From Chroococcidiopsis thermalis PCC 7203 (GTDB lineage Bacteria; Cyanobacteriota; Cyanobacteriia; Cyanobacteriales; Chroococcidiopsidaceae), in contig NC_019695.1 of the NCBI RefSeq assembly GCF_000317125.1, forward strand, positions 3,584,336-3,648,335: a DNA stretch of 64,000 bases. The letters run 5' to 3'. Position 1 is the stretch's first letter; each line of letters starts with the position of its first letter. Below the pieces are notes generated by a model, which saw only the letters and a list, made by a program, of their open reading frames with translations, did no database searches and had not been told where the DNA came from. The position numbers were made by a program, and so were the translations under genes. Below are positions 26,928 through 36,750 of the stretch, piece after piece.

Positions 26928-29141
26928 TCAACCAAATTTACCAGCGGTTGAAGCAATGAGAAAAGCGCCATAGGTAAGGATGTAGCCAACCGCAAAGTGA
27001 ACTAAACCAACCAGGCGACCTTGAACAATAGACATAGCTACAGGCTTGTCTTTCCAACGAATTAGGTTGGCTAGAGGTGTCCGCTCGTGCGCCCAGACCA
27101 AAGTTTCGATCAACTCTTGCCAGTAACCGCGCCAAGAGATCAGGAACATGAAACCAGTTGCCCATACCAGGTGTCCGAATAAGAACATCCAAGCCCAGAC
27201 AGATAAGTTATTCATGCCATATGGGTTATAGCCGTTAATCAACTGAGCCGAGTATAGCCAGAGATAATCGCGCAGCCAACCCATGAGGTAGGTAGAAGAC
27301 TCGTTGAACTGAGCCACGTTACCTTGCCAAATACCTAAGTGCTTCCAGTGCCAGTAAAACGTCACCCAACCAGCAGTATTGAGTCCCCAGAAAGCAGCTA
27401 AGTAGAAGGAGTCCCAAGCGGAGATATCGCAAGTGCCACCCCGACCGGGACCATCGCAAGGGAAGGCATAACCGAAGTCTTTCTTATCGGGCATCAGTTT
27501 GGAACCACGGGCATCCAACGCACCTTTGACCAAAACCAAAACAGTAGTATGGATCGCCAAAGCAAAGGCATGGTGTACTAAAAAGTCACCAGGACCAATG
27601 GTCAAGAACAGAGAGTTCGTGGTGTTGTTGATCGCCTCATACCAACCTGGTAAATAGGTCGCGCCAGCTGTGGAAGCAATGCTATCGGGATTTGATAACA
27701 GAGTGTTAAAGCCATATAGAACTTTACCGTGGGAAGCCTGAATGAACTGTGCGAACACTGGTTCAATCAGAATTTGCTTTTCGGGAGTTCCGAAGGCAAC
27801 CACTACGTCGTTGTGGACGTAAATCCCTAGAGTGTGGAAGCCTAAGAAGAGAGACACCCAAGATAAGTGGGAGATAATCGCTTCTTTGTGCTTCAAGACG
27901 CGATCGAGAACGTTACCCTTATTTTGTTCTGGGTCGTAGTCGCGTACCCAAAAGATCCCCGCATGGGCGAAGGCTCCTATCATAAAGGCGATCGCAATGT
28001 ACTGGTGGTGCGTGTACAGCGCTGCTTGAGTCGTAAAATCTTGCCCGATGAAGGCGTAGGGAGGCATGGCGTACATGTGCTGTGCCACCAAAGAAAGCGC
28101 CGTTCCTAACGCTGCTAAGTGAATAGACAGTTGGAAGTGCAGCGAGTTGTTATAGGTGTCGTACAGCCCTTGGTGAGGCAAGTTGAACTGACCTTCTGTT
28201 TCAATCCCAAAGAAGTTCTTAGCATTGAGCATCTCTTTGATGCTGTGACCGATCCCAAAGTTGGTGCGGTATTGGTGTCCGGCAATGATAAATATGACTG
28301 CGATCGCCAAGTGGTGATGTGCCATATCCGTCAGCCACAAGGACTGGGTTTGGGGATGGAAACCACCCAAGAAAGTCAGAATTGCAGTTCCTGCGCCCTC
28401 TGACGTGCCGAATACGTGGTTCGCCGTGTCGGGACTAACAGCATAAGCACCCCAGTCCCCAGTGAAAAATGGTCTCAATCCCTCTGGGTGTGGCGGAGTG
28501 GTGAGGAAATTACTCCAACCGACGTGCTGACCGCGAGATTCGGGAATCGCAACGTGAATTAGGTGTCCAGCCCAAGCCAGAGAGCTAACGCCAAATAGCC
28601 CTGCTAGGTGGTGGTTGAGGCGAGGCTCGGCACTCTTGAACCACGAAAGACTGGGACGGAATTTAGGTTGTAAGTGTAGCCAGCCAGCGTATAGAAACAG
28701 AGACGCTAGCAGTAGCAGGAATACAGCGCCCATATAGAGGTCGCCATTTGTCCGCATCCCGATGGTGTACCACCAGTGATAAACCCCAGAGTAGGCAATG
28801 TTAACGGGATAGTTTACCCCACCTTGGGTAAAAGCATCGACTGCGGCTTTACCAAAGTGAGGATCCCAAATTGCGTGAGCAATGGGACGAACGTGCAGTG
28901 GATCTTTAATCCATTGCTCGAAATTGCCCTGCCAAGCAACGTGGAATAGCAAGCTAGATGTCCACAAAAAGATGATTGCCACTTGAGCAAAATGAGTCCC
29001 GAAGATCTTTTGATAAAGGTTCTCTTCGGTCATCCCATCGTGGCTTTCAAAGTCGTGAGCTTGAGCAATCCCATACCAAAGCCGACGAGTTGTCGGGTCT
29101 TGGGCGAGATCCTGGCTAAACTTAGGAAATTTTGTTGCCAT
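26928..29141 (-). CDS. psaB: Photosystem I P700 apoprotein A2, orphan divergent PsaB
   Basis: This is a PSI core subunit that binds P700, antenna chlorophylls and, with PsaA, the FX cluster. The 737 residues cover the full family length with eleven membrane helices. The FX loop [18 protein letters not shown] is intact, with cysteines at 562 and 571. It starts [20 protein letters not shown] and ends STAGKFG as in standard PsaB. Odd points: no psaA lies upstream, although the two are normally one operon. Compared with remembered PsaB, a chlorophyll-ligand position near residue 53 reads Gln ([10 protein letters not shown], normally a His). The loops around [12 protein letters not shown] and [11 protein letters not shown] also differ in length. 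It is therefore a paralogue, not the housekeeping copy. Confidence 0.93.
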   Translation of the reverse strand: MATKFPKFSQDLAQDPTTRRLWYGIAQAHDFESHDGMTEENLYQKIFGTHFAQVAIIFLWTSSLLFHVAWQGNFEQWIKDPLHVRPIAHAIWDPHFGKAAVDAFTQGGVNYPVNIAYSGVYHWWYTIGMRTNGDLYMGAVFLLLLASLFLYAGWLHLQPKFRPSLSWFKSAEPRLNHHLAGLFGVSSLAWAGHLIHVAIPESRGQHVGWSNFLTTPPHPEGLRPFFTGDWGAYAVSPDTANHVFGTSEGAGTAILTFLGGFHPQTQSLWLTDMAHHHLAIAVIFIIAGHQYRTNFGIGHSIKEMLNAKNFFGIETEGQFNLPHQGLYDTYNNSLHFQLSIHLAALGTALSLVAQHMYAMPPYAFIGQDFTTQAALYTHHQYIAIAFMIGAFAHAGIFWVRDYDPEQNKGNVLDRVLKHKEAIISHLSWVSLFLGFHTLGIYVHNDVVVAFGTPEKQILIEPVFAQFIQASHGKVLYGFNTLLSNPDSIASTAGATYLPGWYEAINNTTNSLFLTIGPGDFLVHHAFALAIHTTVLVLVKGALDARGSKLMPDKKDFGYAFPCDGPGRGGTCDISAWDSFYLAAFWGLNTAGWVTFYWHWKHLGIWQGNVAQFNESSTYLMGWLRDYLWLYSAQLINGYNPYGMNNLSVWAWMFLFGHLVWATGFMFLISWRGYWQELIETLVWAHERTPLANLIRWKDKPVAMSIVQGRLVGLVHFAVGYILTYGAFLIASTAGKFG

Positions 29142-29962
29142 GAATTTTACTCACATTTTCTCTAACTGCCGATTTGAGTTGAAGCGCGATCGCAATACTT
29201 TACTGTAAATCTACGCTTTTTTATTATTCAACTCAAGGGCAACATGAATTAGCGTCATGGTGTTTTACACCAGATAGATAACAACATTTTAGAGATAAAT
29301 TGGTTAAAAAAGAAAACAATAAAAATTATTTTTAATATTTTTATTTATCTTTGCTGTATTTGCTTATTCGAGCATAAAAAGTTTGAATTGCTAAGTAAAT
29401 AGCAATTCAAAAAATTGAGGTTATGCTGTTACTGACACAAAACACTTTGTGCTGTTCGAGCGTATTATTCTTGCTTCTTCCTATGGGTAATCAACAAGAT
29501 AACTACTCTTCAAAGCTCAATCCTCTAACTAAGGAAAGAGATAAATCTCAAGTTTCATTGTGATAAAAATAACTAGAATATTTACCTAGCAACCCAGCTA
29601 ATATTCGCAGTCATTAAACTGAAATTTAAAAACCAGCGTCTCCTGAGACTTTATAGAAACTCCAACTTGAGTTGCCAAGCTTCCCCCAAGTTGATTTTTG
29701 AGAATCATAATTGAGCGCGCGTTCTACATCTGTCTCATAGTTCTGACACTTCCTAGTGAAACCGTAGTACAGCTCAAGCTTATTTCCTGTCTAGCTTCGA
29801 GCCACATTTCTAGCACCGGGCGATCGCCAAAGCAAACTAAGAGCTTTGTTTAGAGTTGTAACAATTTTCTGCAACAGTTAAGAAATATTGCCGTTACTTG
29901 CTGTAGTTGCTAACGTATGCATGACAGGACGAGATCGAGTATTTCTACTATCAGGAGGTTTT
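29142..29962. other. Long leader region, no gene seen
   Basis: This 820-base AT-rich region lies between the divergent psaB and a small membrane-protein gene, and it should hold both promoters. A TCTCCTGAGA palindrome lies near 29640. psaA is not present. Confidence 0.5.
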
Positions 29963-30193
29963 ATGTTGCTCCCTTTACTGACATTCATTGCCTTGCTAGC
30001 TGGCATAGTTACTGTTTGGAGTAGCAAAGAGCGATCGCGATTGACTCAACCTGCTTTTCCCCGTCGTTCGTTCTCACGTTCGTTCTCATTGTGGTCGTTC
30101 GTGTTATTCCTCTTTTTTCCGCCAGCAGAGACGCTATGGGCATCAAAGTACAAACCCAGCAGTAGGCAGAGGCATAACTACTCTGAAATTTAG
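29963..30193 (+). CDS. Small membrane protein, 76 aa
   Basis: CAGGAGG precedes the ATG at 29963 by a good distance, which makes me choose it over the upstream ATG at 29888. The product starts with one membrane helix (LLPLLTFIALLAGIVTVW) followed by a basic loop and a second hydrophobic part (LWSFVLFLFFPPAETLW). No family was recognised. It is followed by another small membrane-protein gene on the same strand. Confidence 0.5.
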   Translation: MLLPLLTFIALLAGIVTVWSSKERSRLTQPAFPRRSFSRSFSLWSFVLFLFFPPAETLWASKYKPSSRQRHNYSEI

Positions 30194-30225
30194 TCAGACA
30201 TTAAAGAGAGAATTTGGATAAATTT

Positions 30226-30423
30226 ATGTCACACTTAGAGATTTTCTTCACCTTCAGTTCGATCTCGATTTTAGTTGTATTCCTCATCACCACTTGCTCT
30301 TACTTTCTACCTACGTTAATGGCTCTGTACAAAATTTTTGTCCGTCAACAGGATCGCCGAATTTCATCCAAGTACGTTTTGGACGATTTAAAGTTCAATC
30401 TAGCCAACGATGAGGAGGCTTAG
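30226..30423 (+). CDS. Small single-span membrane protein, 65 aa
   Basis: One membrane helix (FFTFSSISILVVFLITTCSY) is followed by a basic and then an acidic tail ending NLANDEEA. I choose the ATG at 30226; a TTG at 30214 would add four residues. It lies 32 bases after the previous small gene, probably in one unit. The function is unknown. Confidence 0.55.
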   Translation: MSHLEIFFTFSSISILVVFLITTCSYFLPTLMALYKIFVRQQDRRISSKYVLDDLKFNLANDEEA

Positions 30424-30510
30424 CGAAATAAGGGGTGACATTGTTAGATTTCAAATTAATAGATGTCAAAAATCCTGTTGTGTGGCAGGAAAGCGTGGAA
30501 CCGATCTTAT

Positions 30511-30800
30511 GTTATGGGTAAAAAAACTACTCCGGTTCTACCAAGCTATGCCTTGCCCACTATGTAGCCATGACAAGACCCATAAACAAGGGTTTAACAA
30601 GCTCATGTTGTCAACGATATTATTGCCCAAATTGTCAGCAAACATTCACGCTGAAGAACAAGTACGAATCATCTTACGGGCAGACTGCAAGGCAACAAGC
30701 CTACGTGATATTAGTCGGGTGAGTGGATTGTCCTACAATACCGGAGTCAGCTTGATTCGAGCCGGAAGCCAAAAAGCACAACTGATTCATAGTAAGTCCG
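30511..30800 (+). pseudogene. IS1-family InsA-like transposase remnant
   Basis: The frame from 30548 gives a zinc-finger-like MPCPLCSHDKTHKQGF. Continuing the finger (QRYYCPNCQQTFT) needs a shift of frame near 30605, and the following helix-turn-helix part (ILRADCKATSLRDISRVSG) needs another shift. This is the order of parts in IS1-type InsA proteins. The frameshifts and the short length show a decayed copy. The catalytic InsB part is absent. Confidence 0.55.
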
Positions 30801-30809
30801 TTGTGGCTC

Positions 30810-31181
30810 TTAGTTTATCACCGCCTGAAGATCTGCTTCATACAGCACGATCGTTGTTTCGGGACCAATCCTACCCATTTCTGGCTCGGGACCTTGAGCC
30901 ATTTCTACCATATAAAGCCATGCGCCAGCACTGGCTCTACAATTCTCGATCGTGCCTATACCACCAATGAAGCGAACCATCTGGCGCTTGCGAAATCTAG
31001 GTATTGGTAAAGAGAGCGAGGTTGATAGGTTTAATGAACCTTCTACACCGCGAGTGAGAGCAACTTTCTTTTCTACGCGCTTCATGTAGCAGTTACTAAC
31101 ACTTTGCTTTACCTGCGGCTGAGGCGCGATCGCCTGTTTTTTGCTCGCCTCGTCTAGAGTTTTTACTTGAGTGTCGGTCAT
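30810..31181 (-). CDS. Conserved hypothetical protein, 123 aa
   Basis: The N-terminal 50 residues are polar. The C-terminal half looks like a small beta-barrel, with VRFIGGIGTIENCRASAGAW, then EPEMGRIGPETTIVLYEADL. The GIGTI block recalls SH3-like proteins such as the 65-residue product at 25.4 kb. The conserved look of the glycine-rich part suggests a real cyanobacterial family, but I cannot name it. Its 3' end abuts the IS remnant. Confidence 0.6.
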   Translation of the reverse strand: MTDTQVKTLDEASKKQAIAPQPQVKQSVSNCYMKRVEKKVALTRGVEGSLNLSTSLSLPIPRFRKRQMVRFIGGIGTIENCRASAGAWLYMVEMAQGPEPEMGRIGPETTIVLYEADLQAVIN

Positions 31182-31215
31182 TTAATACTCCCTTTGTTTC
31201 AACGAACTATCGGCA

Positions 31216-31273
31216 TATATATAGCCTGCCGCAGGCTAGAAGCCTGCTTTACAAATCATTTAGAACTGCTATA
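31216..31273. mobile_element. Truncated copy of the 93-bp TATAGCA element
   Basis: The right half of the element (GCAGGCTAGAAGCCTGCTTT to AGAACTGCTATA) is present, and the left arm is missing. Complete copies of the same family lie at 44431 and 57211. Confidence 0.65.
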
Positions 31274-31365
31274 TCTCTAGTTTTCCATTCAATATAGTCT
31301 TGGCATAGACAATTTTTACAAATGGCGAACCATTGCGATCGCGAGACATATTAGTCTCCCATTGT

Positions 31366-31653
31366 TTAGTAGTAAATAGTTACATCTTCACCGCATTCAT
31401 CTACTAAATAACATAAGGATTTGTAGCGCAGTTCAACTAATTGCTCGTAGAGAGGATTAAGCTTGCACAAGGGTGGGATGTAAAGTAACGTGCGGTTAAA
31501 AAGTTGAATCTTGCGCTCGAATGGACAACGAGCAGGAATAACTCGGCATACCAAGCGAGCTATTCCAGAATCAACAATTTTTATCGATTCAATCCACTGA
31601 CGCAGCGGTGAAAATAAACTAATTTGAGAGCGGTTTGAACTCAGTGCGTTCAT
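31366..31653 (-). CDS. Mo-dependent nitrogenase C-terminal domain protein, copy 1
   Basis: This 95-residue protein matches the small cyanobacterial family named after the C-terminal domain of Mo-dependent nitrogenase. Blocks seen are PLRQWIESIKI, LVCRVIPARCPFERKIQLF, the conserved IPPLCKLNPLYEQLVELRYK and the ending LVDECGEDVTIYY, with several conserved cysteines. The family name is historical: the protein is not a nitrogenase and no nif genes are here. A paralogue lies at 60505-60798. The function is unknown. Confidence 0.8.
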   Translation of the reverse strand: MNALSSNRSQISLFSPLRQWIESIKIVDSGIARLVCRVIPARCPFERKIQLFNRTLLYIPPLCKLNPLYEQLVELRYKSLCYLVDECGEDVTIYY

Positions 31654-31708
31654 GTTTTAATTACCTGACTTTGATTTTTAAGTCCTACTTTTCAGTAATT
31701 TTGTACGA

Positions 31709-32146
31709 TTATTCAACAACTTGTAAAATTTCTTTGAGAAAGTTCCAATCTGCATCTGATATATTTTTTAGCAAAGATATTTTAGCTGCTCGATTAAGTA
31801 AAATTTCTCCGTTGGCATTGGCACTAAAGTCTTTGCCCAGAACAAAACCTAACTCAATTAATTTTTGGATAGCAAACTTAATAGCTCCTTCGATTAATTG
31901 AAGACAAGCATCCAGCTCGTAAAAAGTGTGTAAAGCCCAGTGACAAGTATCGGAATCAGTTGCAGCTAACTGAAAGACTGCGGCAGTCATCATATCTGTT
32001 GTACAATCAGAACCAAACAGAGCAATAAAAGTCTTGCGGCAAGATTCTACAAGTGCCTTGTTTTTTAGCTTGAAAATATCAACTAATAAAGCGACGCTTG
32101 AATCAAATTCTTCTGTGCGATCGATGTTATACACGATAAATATCAC
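31709..32146 (-). CDS. Conserved hypothetical protein, 145 aa
   Basis: This all-helical soluble protein has blocks such as LVESCRKTFIALFGSDC and a C-terminal helix DADWNFLKEILQVVE. I recognise no family. It lies 55 bases upstream of the Mo-nitrogenase-C-terminal-domain gene on the same strand, so they may be expressed together. Confidence 0.6.
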   Translation of the reverse strand: MIFIVYNIDRTEEFDSSVALLVDIFKLKNKALVESCRKTFIALFGSDCTTDMMTAAVFQLAATDSDTCHWALHTFYELDACLQLIEGAIKFAIQKLIELGFVLGKDFSANANGEILLNRAAKISLLKNISDADWNFLKEILQVVE

Positions 32147-32341
32147 TCCATCTGAGTTATCTATCTCTCCAGCTAGCTACAAGCACTGTACTAGAGTTTG
32201 AAATTTTCAGTCACTCAGAGCTGCGAAACGATCTTTGTACCTGGTTGAGCTACTCAACTTCAGTGAAAGTCAGGATCGGTTAGCTCTATCTTGAAGTTAG
32301 AGTGAAAAAATGGAGAACTCGTGGAGAGGGAAAAGATTTTT

Positions 32342-32725
32342 TCAGCAATTCCAGCCTAAGATTTCTGTCACTCGATCGGCTAATTCCATTGGATCGAAAG
32401 GTTTGTCGATTGCTGCTGCCATGCCGAGTTGAGCGAAGCGCTGCCGATCGGCAGATTGCACTTTCGCCGTAAGTAAAATGACTGGGATATGCCCAGTTGT
32501 TGGGTTGGCTTGCAGTTGTTTAAAGGTAGCAATGCCATCCATGTCGGGCATCATCACATCCAAAAGAATAGCATCAGGCTGTTCGGCTGCTGCTTTCTCC
32601 AATCCTTCTATACCCGAAGCGGCGGTTGCAACTTCCCAGCCACCTACTGCTTCTAAACTAAGTTGGGCTACTTCTCGAATATCGTCTTCGTCATCAATAA
32701 TGAGGATACGCTTAGCTGCCACCAT
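32342..32725 (-). CDS. CheY-type single-domain response regulator
   Basis: This is a receiver domain only (127 aa). It has the acidic pair in [10 protein letters not shown], the phospho-acceptor Asp in [13 protein letters not shown], Thr in VILLTAK and Lys in IDKPFDP. I start at ATG 32725 ([13 protein letters not shown]), which has GGGAGAG upstream and overlaps the end of the hybrid kinase by 14 bases; a longer start at 32785 lies further inside that gene. It is translationally coupled to the kinase and is probably its phosphorylation target. Confidence 0.88.
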   Translation of the reverse strand: MVAAKRILIIDDEDDIREVAQLSLEAVGGWEVATAASGIEGLEKAAAEQPDAILLDVMMPDMDGIATFKQLQANPTTGHIPVILLTAKVQSADRQRFAQLGMAAAIDKPFDPMELADRVTEILGWNC

Positions 32726-35700
32726 TGCTATTTCTCTCCCGATGATGAATAATGCGGTTAAGCAAGCTAATGACCTGTTGCTCAAATTCCTCTGGTTTAA
32801 CTCGTCCTTTAGTAAGAAATAAAGTTTGTCCTAGCTTTAATCGCTCGCGGTCGGTAACGCTGATATCTTTTGCAGTGTAGACGACGAGCGACACTTGGCA
32901 CAGACGGTTATGCTGTCGCAGCCAGTCTACTACGGCAAACCCATCGCCTTCTGGCACGAGCAGATCGAGTACCAGCAAGTCAGGGATAATCTTTTGACCC
33001 AGTTGGATCGCTTCTGTACCTGTTTGGGCATGAAAAGTTTCAATGCCATAGCGTTCAAACATAGCAATCAGGACTCGCGCGAGATCGGTGTCATCTTCTA
33101 CGATCAAAACTTTGATGTTGCGATCGCATAAGGCTCGACTTAAAGCCTGGAACAGCGATCGCTCATCTGGAGGTTTAACAATCCAATCGCTTACCCCTGG
33201 ATGAGGTGATGCGTCTGGCAGTAAGCCGCTGAGGATCGTAACTGGAATGTCTTTTGTCTTCGCTTGTGCTTTTAGCGCTGCTAGAGTTTCCCAGCCGTTC
33301 ATCCCTGGCATCATTAAGTTGAGGAGGATCGCGTCAGGATGCTGTTGGGCTGCCTCCACGACTGCTTCCTGCCCAGAAGCTACTGTTATCGCTCGGTATC
33401 CTCCCTGTTCGAGCATGGCTTGCACTACAGTGCGGACAGAGGGATCGTCGTCGCAGACTAAAATGAGGGGTGAAGAGTAAGGGGTGAGGAGTGAGGTAGC
33501 GGTTGATATTTCTGATTCAGCGGGTGGCGTAGGCTGGAGGATGGGCAGGATGAAGTAAAAAGTGCTGCCTGTGCCAAGAGTGCTAGTCACCCAAATTCGC
33601 CCTCCATGACGCTGCACAATATTACGACAGATGGCTAAACCCAAGCCAGTCCCTCCTTTTTTTCGCGAGTCAGAGGCATCCACCTGCTGAAAGCGTCCAA
33701 AGATGGTTTCGAGCTTATCTTCTGGAATGCCTCGTCCTATATCTTTTACTTGGAACGTGATATAGGGAGTCGCGAGCCGGGAAGCGGGAGTCGGGAAATT
33801 TTGGATTTTGGATCGCTCCTCTGCTCCTCTGCTTCCTTGTCCTCCTTGTCCCACTTGTCCCCTTGTCCCCTTGTCCTCCTTGTCCCCCTTGTCCCCCTTG
33901 TCCCCCTTGTCTCCTTGTCCTGCTTCCCTGCTCCTCTGCTCCTCTGCTTCTGATTCCCGACTCCCTAATTCGGCGCTGAGCCACACAGTAGATCCTGGGG
34001 GTGAGAATTTAATCGCATTGCTGAGTAAGTTGGTAAAGACCTGAACGATCCGATCGGGGTCACCCCACAGTTGAGCGGAGATTGGAGTTACGGATAAACT
34101 GATTTCTGCCTTCTCTGCCAGGGGTCGCACGACTTCGATCGCCTGGCTCATCAGGGAAGCAGCATCGCAAGCTTGTTTGTTCATGGCGACTTTGCCTGAC
34201 TCGATGCGCTCGATATCCAAAATATCATTGATCAGGCGGATTAATCGATCGGTATTATTTACGGCAATATCTAACATGCGTTGCGCCTTTTCAGGGTTAA
34301 CGTGCAGTACGCCACTGGCTAAAAGACCTAAAGCGCCGCGAATCGAAGTCAGGGGTGTCCGCAGCTCGTGGCTCACCACCGAGACGAACTCATCTTTGAT
34401 CCGTTCGATTTCTCGGCGATCGCTAATGTCTTTCATAAAGCAGTAATGACCGATGAATTGCTGCTGGCGATCGTATTCATTGACCATGACGAGTTGCTTG
34501 TCGAAGACTGAGCCATCTTTACGCACTGCCCTAGCTTCAACTTCTACCTTGCCTTGTAGTAGCATCTTTTGGTAAGCAGCCTGCATTTTTTCTCGGTCTT
34601 CGGGGTGGACGGTGAGCTGCCACTGCATACCAACCAATTCTTCTGGTTGGTAGCCTACCATGCTGGCGTATGCTGGGTTGACCATGATATAACGTCCCTG
34701 CGTGTCTAGCCGCGAGATGCCCTCGACTGCACTTTCCAGCGCCCGACTCAGGGCGTGTAGTTCTTGGCGTTGCCGGACTTCTTGTTCTAGAAGTTGAGCT
34801 TGGGCGATCGCAATGCCGATTTGGTTGGCTAGATGTTGCAACAGTTCTAGTTCAAAACTAGTCCACTGTCGGGGGGCAGTACAATGGTGTGCAATTAACA
34901 AACCCCAAAGGTCTTCCCGTAGTAAAATCGGTACTACCAAGTTTGCCTTGACATTAAACTGCCGCAAAAATTCGACGTGGCAAGGTTGGATGTCAGCCTG
35001 CTCGATGTCAGCGATCGCGCTGATTCGTCCCTGACGGTACAATTGGACATACTCTTCTCGAAAGCAATGGTCAACAATGTTCCGTCCTAGAATTGGCATA
35101 CAGCCAGGTACTACTGCTTCTTGCACGACTGTGCCAGAGCCATCCGAGCGCAACTGATAGCACAGGACTCGATCTACTTGGAGAATTCTTTGCACTTCTG
35201 TAACGGCAGTTTGGAGAATTTCTTCTAAATGCAGAGACTGACGGATCTTCTGCGAGACTTCAGCAAACAGTTGCAAGCGCAAATTCTGGCGTTGTAATTC
35301 TCTTTCCGAACGCTTGCGTTCTGTGATGTCGCTGCCAATGCCAAGAAATCCGGTAATGTTGCCTGCCGCATCTACCAAGCGCGTCACTGATAGTAGCACT
35401 GGAAAGCGGCTGCCGTCCTTGCGGATGTAAGACCATTCGCACTCGTCTGGCTCTCCGCGCCGTGCCTTGGCAACAAAAACCTCAAATCCAGGCTCAATCG
35501 GTACTCCCATCTCCTGCGATAATTCCTGCGCCCGTTGGACGATTTCGTTCCAGTCGTGAATGAGTGCGGGTGTGGTTTTATCAACAACTTCGGAGGCAGT
35601 ATATCCCAACCAGCGCTCGGCGGTGGAGTTGAAGGTGCAAATCGTACCGTCAACAGTGGTAGAAATAATCGTATAGTTGGCGCTCTCTAAAATTGCCTGC

Positions 35701-36677
35701 TGTAGCAATGTAATCTGTTTTAGCTTCTGCTCTGCCGATTTGCGTGCTGTAATGTCATTGAAATAAATAGACAAACCTTCTTTAGTAGGATAGGCATGGA
35801 CTGCAAACCATGTCTGAAGCGGCGGATAGAACTCTTCAAATTCGACACTAACCTGCTGCGCTCTTGCTTGGCAATACTTTTGGTAAAAATTAGAATTGAC
35901 GGCTTCAGGAAACTCTTGCCAAATACTTTGCCCTAGCAAGCGATCGCGCGATCGCTGTAAGAGTTGCTCTGCGCGATCGTTCAAGTAGGTAAATCGCCAC
36001 TCGCCATCCAAAGCAAAAAACGCATCGGTGATACTTTCTAGAATGCTTGTCACTCGATTGCGGGCTGTTTCTGCCTCTGTCCGTGCTGCTTGTTCGCGAG
36101 CCAAAAGTGGCTGTCGTTCCGCTTCGATCCGCTGGCGATCGCTGATTTCAGCTTGCAATTGAGTATTGAGTCGCGCTGATTCTACTAAATGCCGCCTCAA
36201 CTCCAGTTGAGCCATGACCTGACGACTCAGGATGCGTAATGCCTCAACCTGTGCTTCAGTTAACTGCCGTGGTAGCCGATCGATAACGCAGAGCATCCCC
36301 AATGGATATCCCTTAGGAGTCACGAGCGGAGCGCCAGCATAAAACCGAATGTGAGGTACAGCAGTCACTAGCGGATTAGTGGCAAATCGTTCGTCTTCAA
36401 GTGTATCGGGGACAATCAGAACATCACTGGGTTGCAGAATGGCATAACCACAAAACGCCAGATCGCGAAGTGTTTCTCTTGCCTGCAATCCCACTTTTGA
36501 CTTGAACCACTGGCGGCAATCGTCGATCAGGCTGACTAGGGCAATAGGAGTGTTGCAGATCTGTGCTGCTAATCGAGTTAGGTCGTCAAAAGCTACTTCT
36601 GGGTCGGTGTCCAAAATTTGGTATTGATGCAGGGCTTCTAGTCTAGCTGCTTCATCTTTAGGCAATGGAGCTTTCAT
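32712..36677 (-). CDS. Large hybrid histidine kinase (GAF-PAS-PAS-GAF-PAS-HisKA-HATPase-REC-REC)
   Basis: This 1321-residue soluble sensor contains, in order: GAF (20-165), PAS (205-315), PAS (325-455), a phytochrome-like GAF (475-640), PAS (650-770), HisKA with His near 769 ([12 protein letters not shown]), HATPase_c (885-1075), REC1 (1090-1190) and REC2 (1205-1310). Two oddities are clear. Between the N box ([12 protein letters not shown]) and the G1 box (DIGRGIP) about 65 residues (904-969) are low-complexity [19 protein letters not shown] sequence, the in-frame translation of the GGGACAAG repeat. In REC1 the phospho-acceptor position reads Asn1120 ([10 protein letters not shown]), while REC2 has Asp. 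It is coupled to the CheY gene downstream. Confidence 0.9.
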   Translation of the reverse strand: MKAPLPKDEAARLEALHQYQILDTDPEVAFDDLTRLAAQICNTPIALVSLIDDCRQWFKSKVGLQARETLRDLAFCGYAILQPSDVLIVPDTLEDERFATNPLVTAVPHIRFYAGAPLVTPKGYPLGMLCVIDRLPRQLTEAQVEALRILSRQVMAQLELRRHLVESARLNTQLQAEISDRQRIEAERQPLLAREQAARTEAETARNRVTSILESITDAFFALDGEWRFTYLNDRAEQLLQRSRDRLLGQSIWQEFPEAVNSNFYQKYCQARAQQVSVEFEEFYPPLQTWFAVHAYPTKEGLSIYFNDITARKSAEQKLKQITLLQQAILESANYTIISTTVDGTICTFNSTAERWLGYTASEVVDKTTPALIHDWNEIVQRAQELSQEMGVPIEPGFEVFVAKARRGEPDECEWSYIRKDGSRFPVLLSVTRLVDAAGNITGFLGIGSDITERKRSERELQRQNLRLQLFAEVSQKIRQSLHLEEILQTAVTEVQRILQVDRVLCYQLRSDGSGTVVQEAVVPGCMPILGRNIVDHCFREEYVQLYRQGRISAIADIEQADIQPCHVEFLRQFNVKANLVVPILLREDLWGLLIAHHCTAPRQWTSFELELLQHLANQIGIAIAQAQLLEQEVRQRQELHALSRALESAVEGISRLDTQGRYIMVNPAYASMVGYQPEELVGMQWQLTVHPEDREKMQAAYQKMLLQGKVEVEARAVRKDGSVFDKQLVMVNEYDRQQQFIGHYCFMKDISDRREIERIKDEFVSVVSHELRTPLTSIRGALGLLASGVLHVNPEKAQRMLDIAVNNTDRLIRLINDILDIERIESGKVAMNKQACDAASLMSQAIEVVRPLAEKAEISLSVTPISAQLWGDPDRIVQVFTNLLSNAIKFSPPGSTVWLSAELGSRESEAEEQRSREAGQGDKGDKGDKGDKEDKGTRGQVGQGGQGSRGAEERSKIQNFPTPASRLATPYITFQVKDIGRGIPEDKLETIFGRFQQVDASDSRKKGGTGLGLAICRNIVQRHGGRIWVTSTLGTGSTFYFILPILQPTPPAESEISTATSLLTPYSSPLILVCDDDPSVRTVVQAMLEQGGYRAITVASGQEAVVEAAQQHPDAILLNLMMPGMNGWETLAALKAQAKTKDIPVTILSGLLPDASPHPGVSDWIVKPPDERSLFQALSRALCDRNIKVLIVEDDTDLARVLIAMFERYGIETFHAQTGTEAIQLGQKIIPDLLVLDLLVPEGDGFAVVDWLRQHNRLCQVSLVVYTAKDISVTDRERLKLGQTLFLTKGRVKPEEFEQQVISLLNRIIHHRERNSNGGS
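33842..33928 (-). repeat. GGGGGACAAG repeat inside the kinase coding region
   Basis: On the - strand the hybrid kinase gene contains about nine units of GGGGGACAAG/GGAGGACAAG. This is the same motif as the intergenic tract at 4977-5184, here kept in frame and read as GDKGDK then GQGGQG. Confidence 0.9.
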
Positions 36678-36750
36678 AACGTTTCTTTCCCTACTTCCCT
36701 TACTTCCCCTACTCCCCTAGCTTGCCCCAACGGGTAAACTAGATATTTAA

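Noticed and set aside
31366-31653. True nitrogenase component
   Set aside because: The protein is only 95 residues and lacks cofactor-binding regions; only the domain name recalls nitrogenase.
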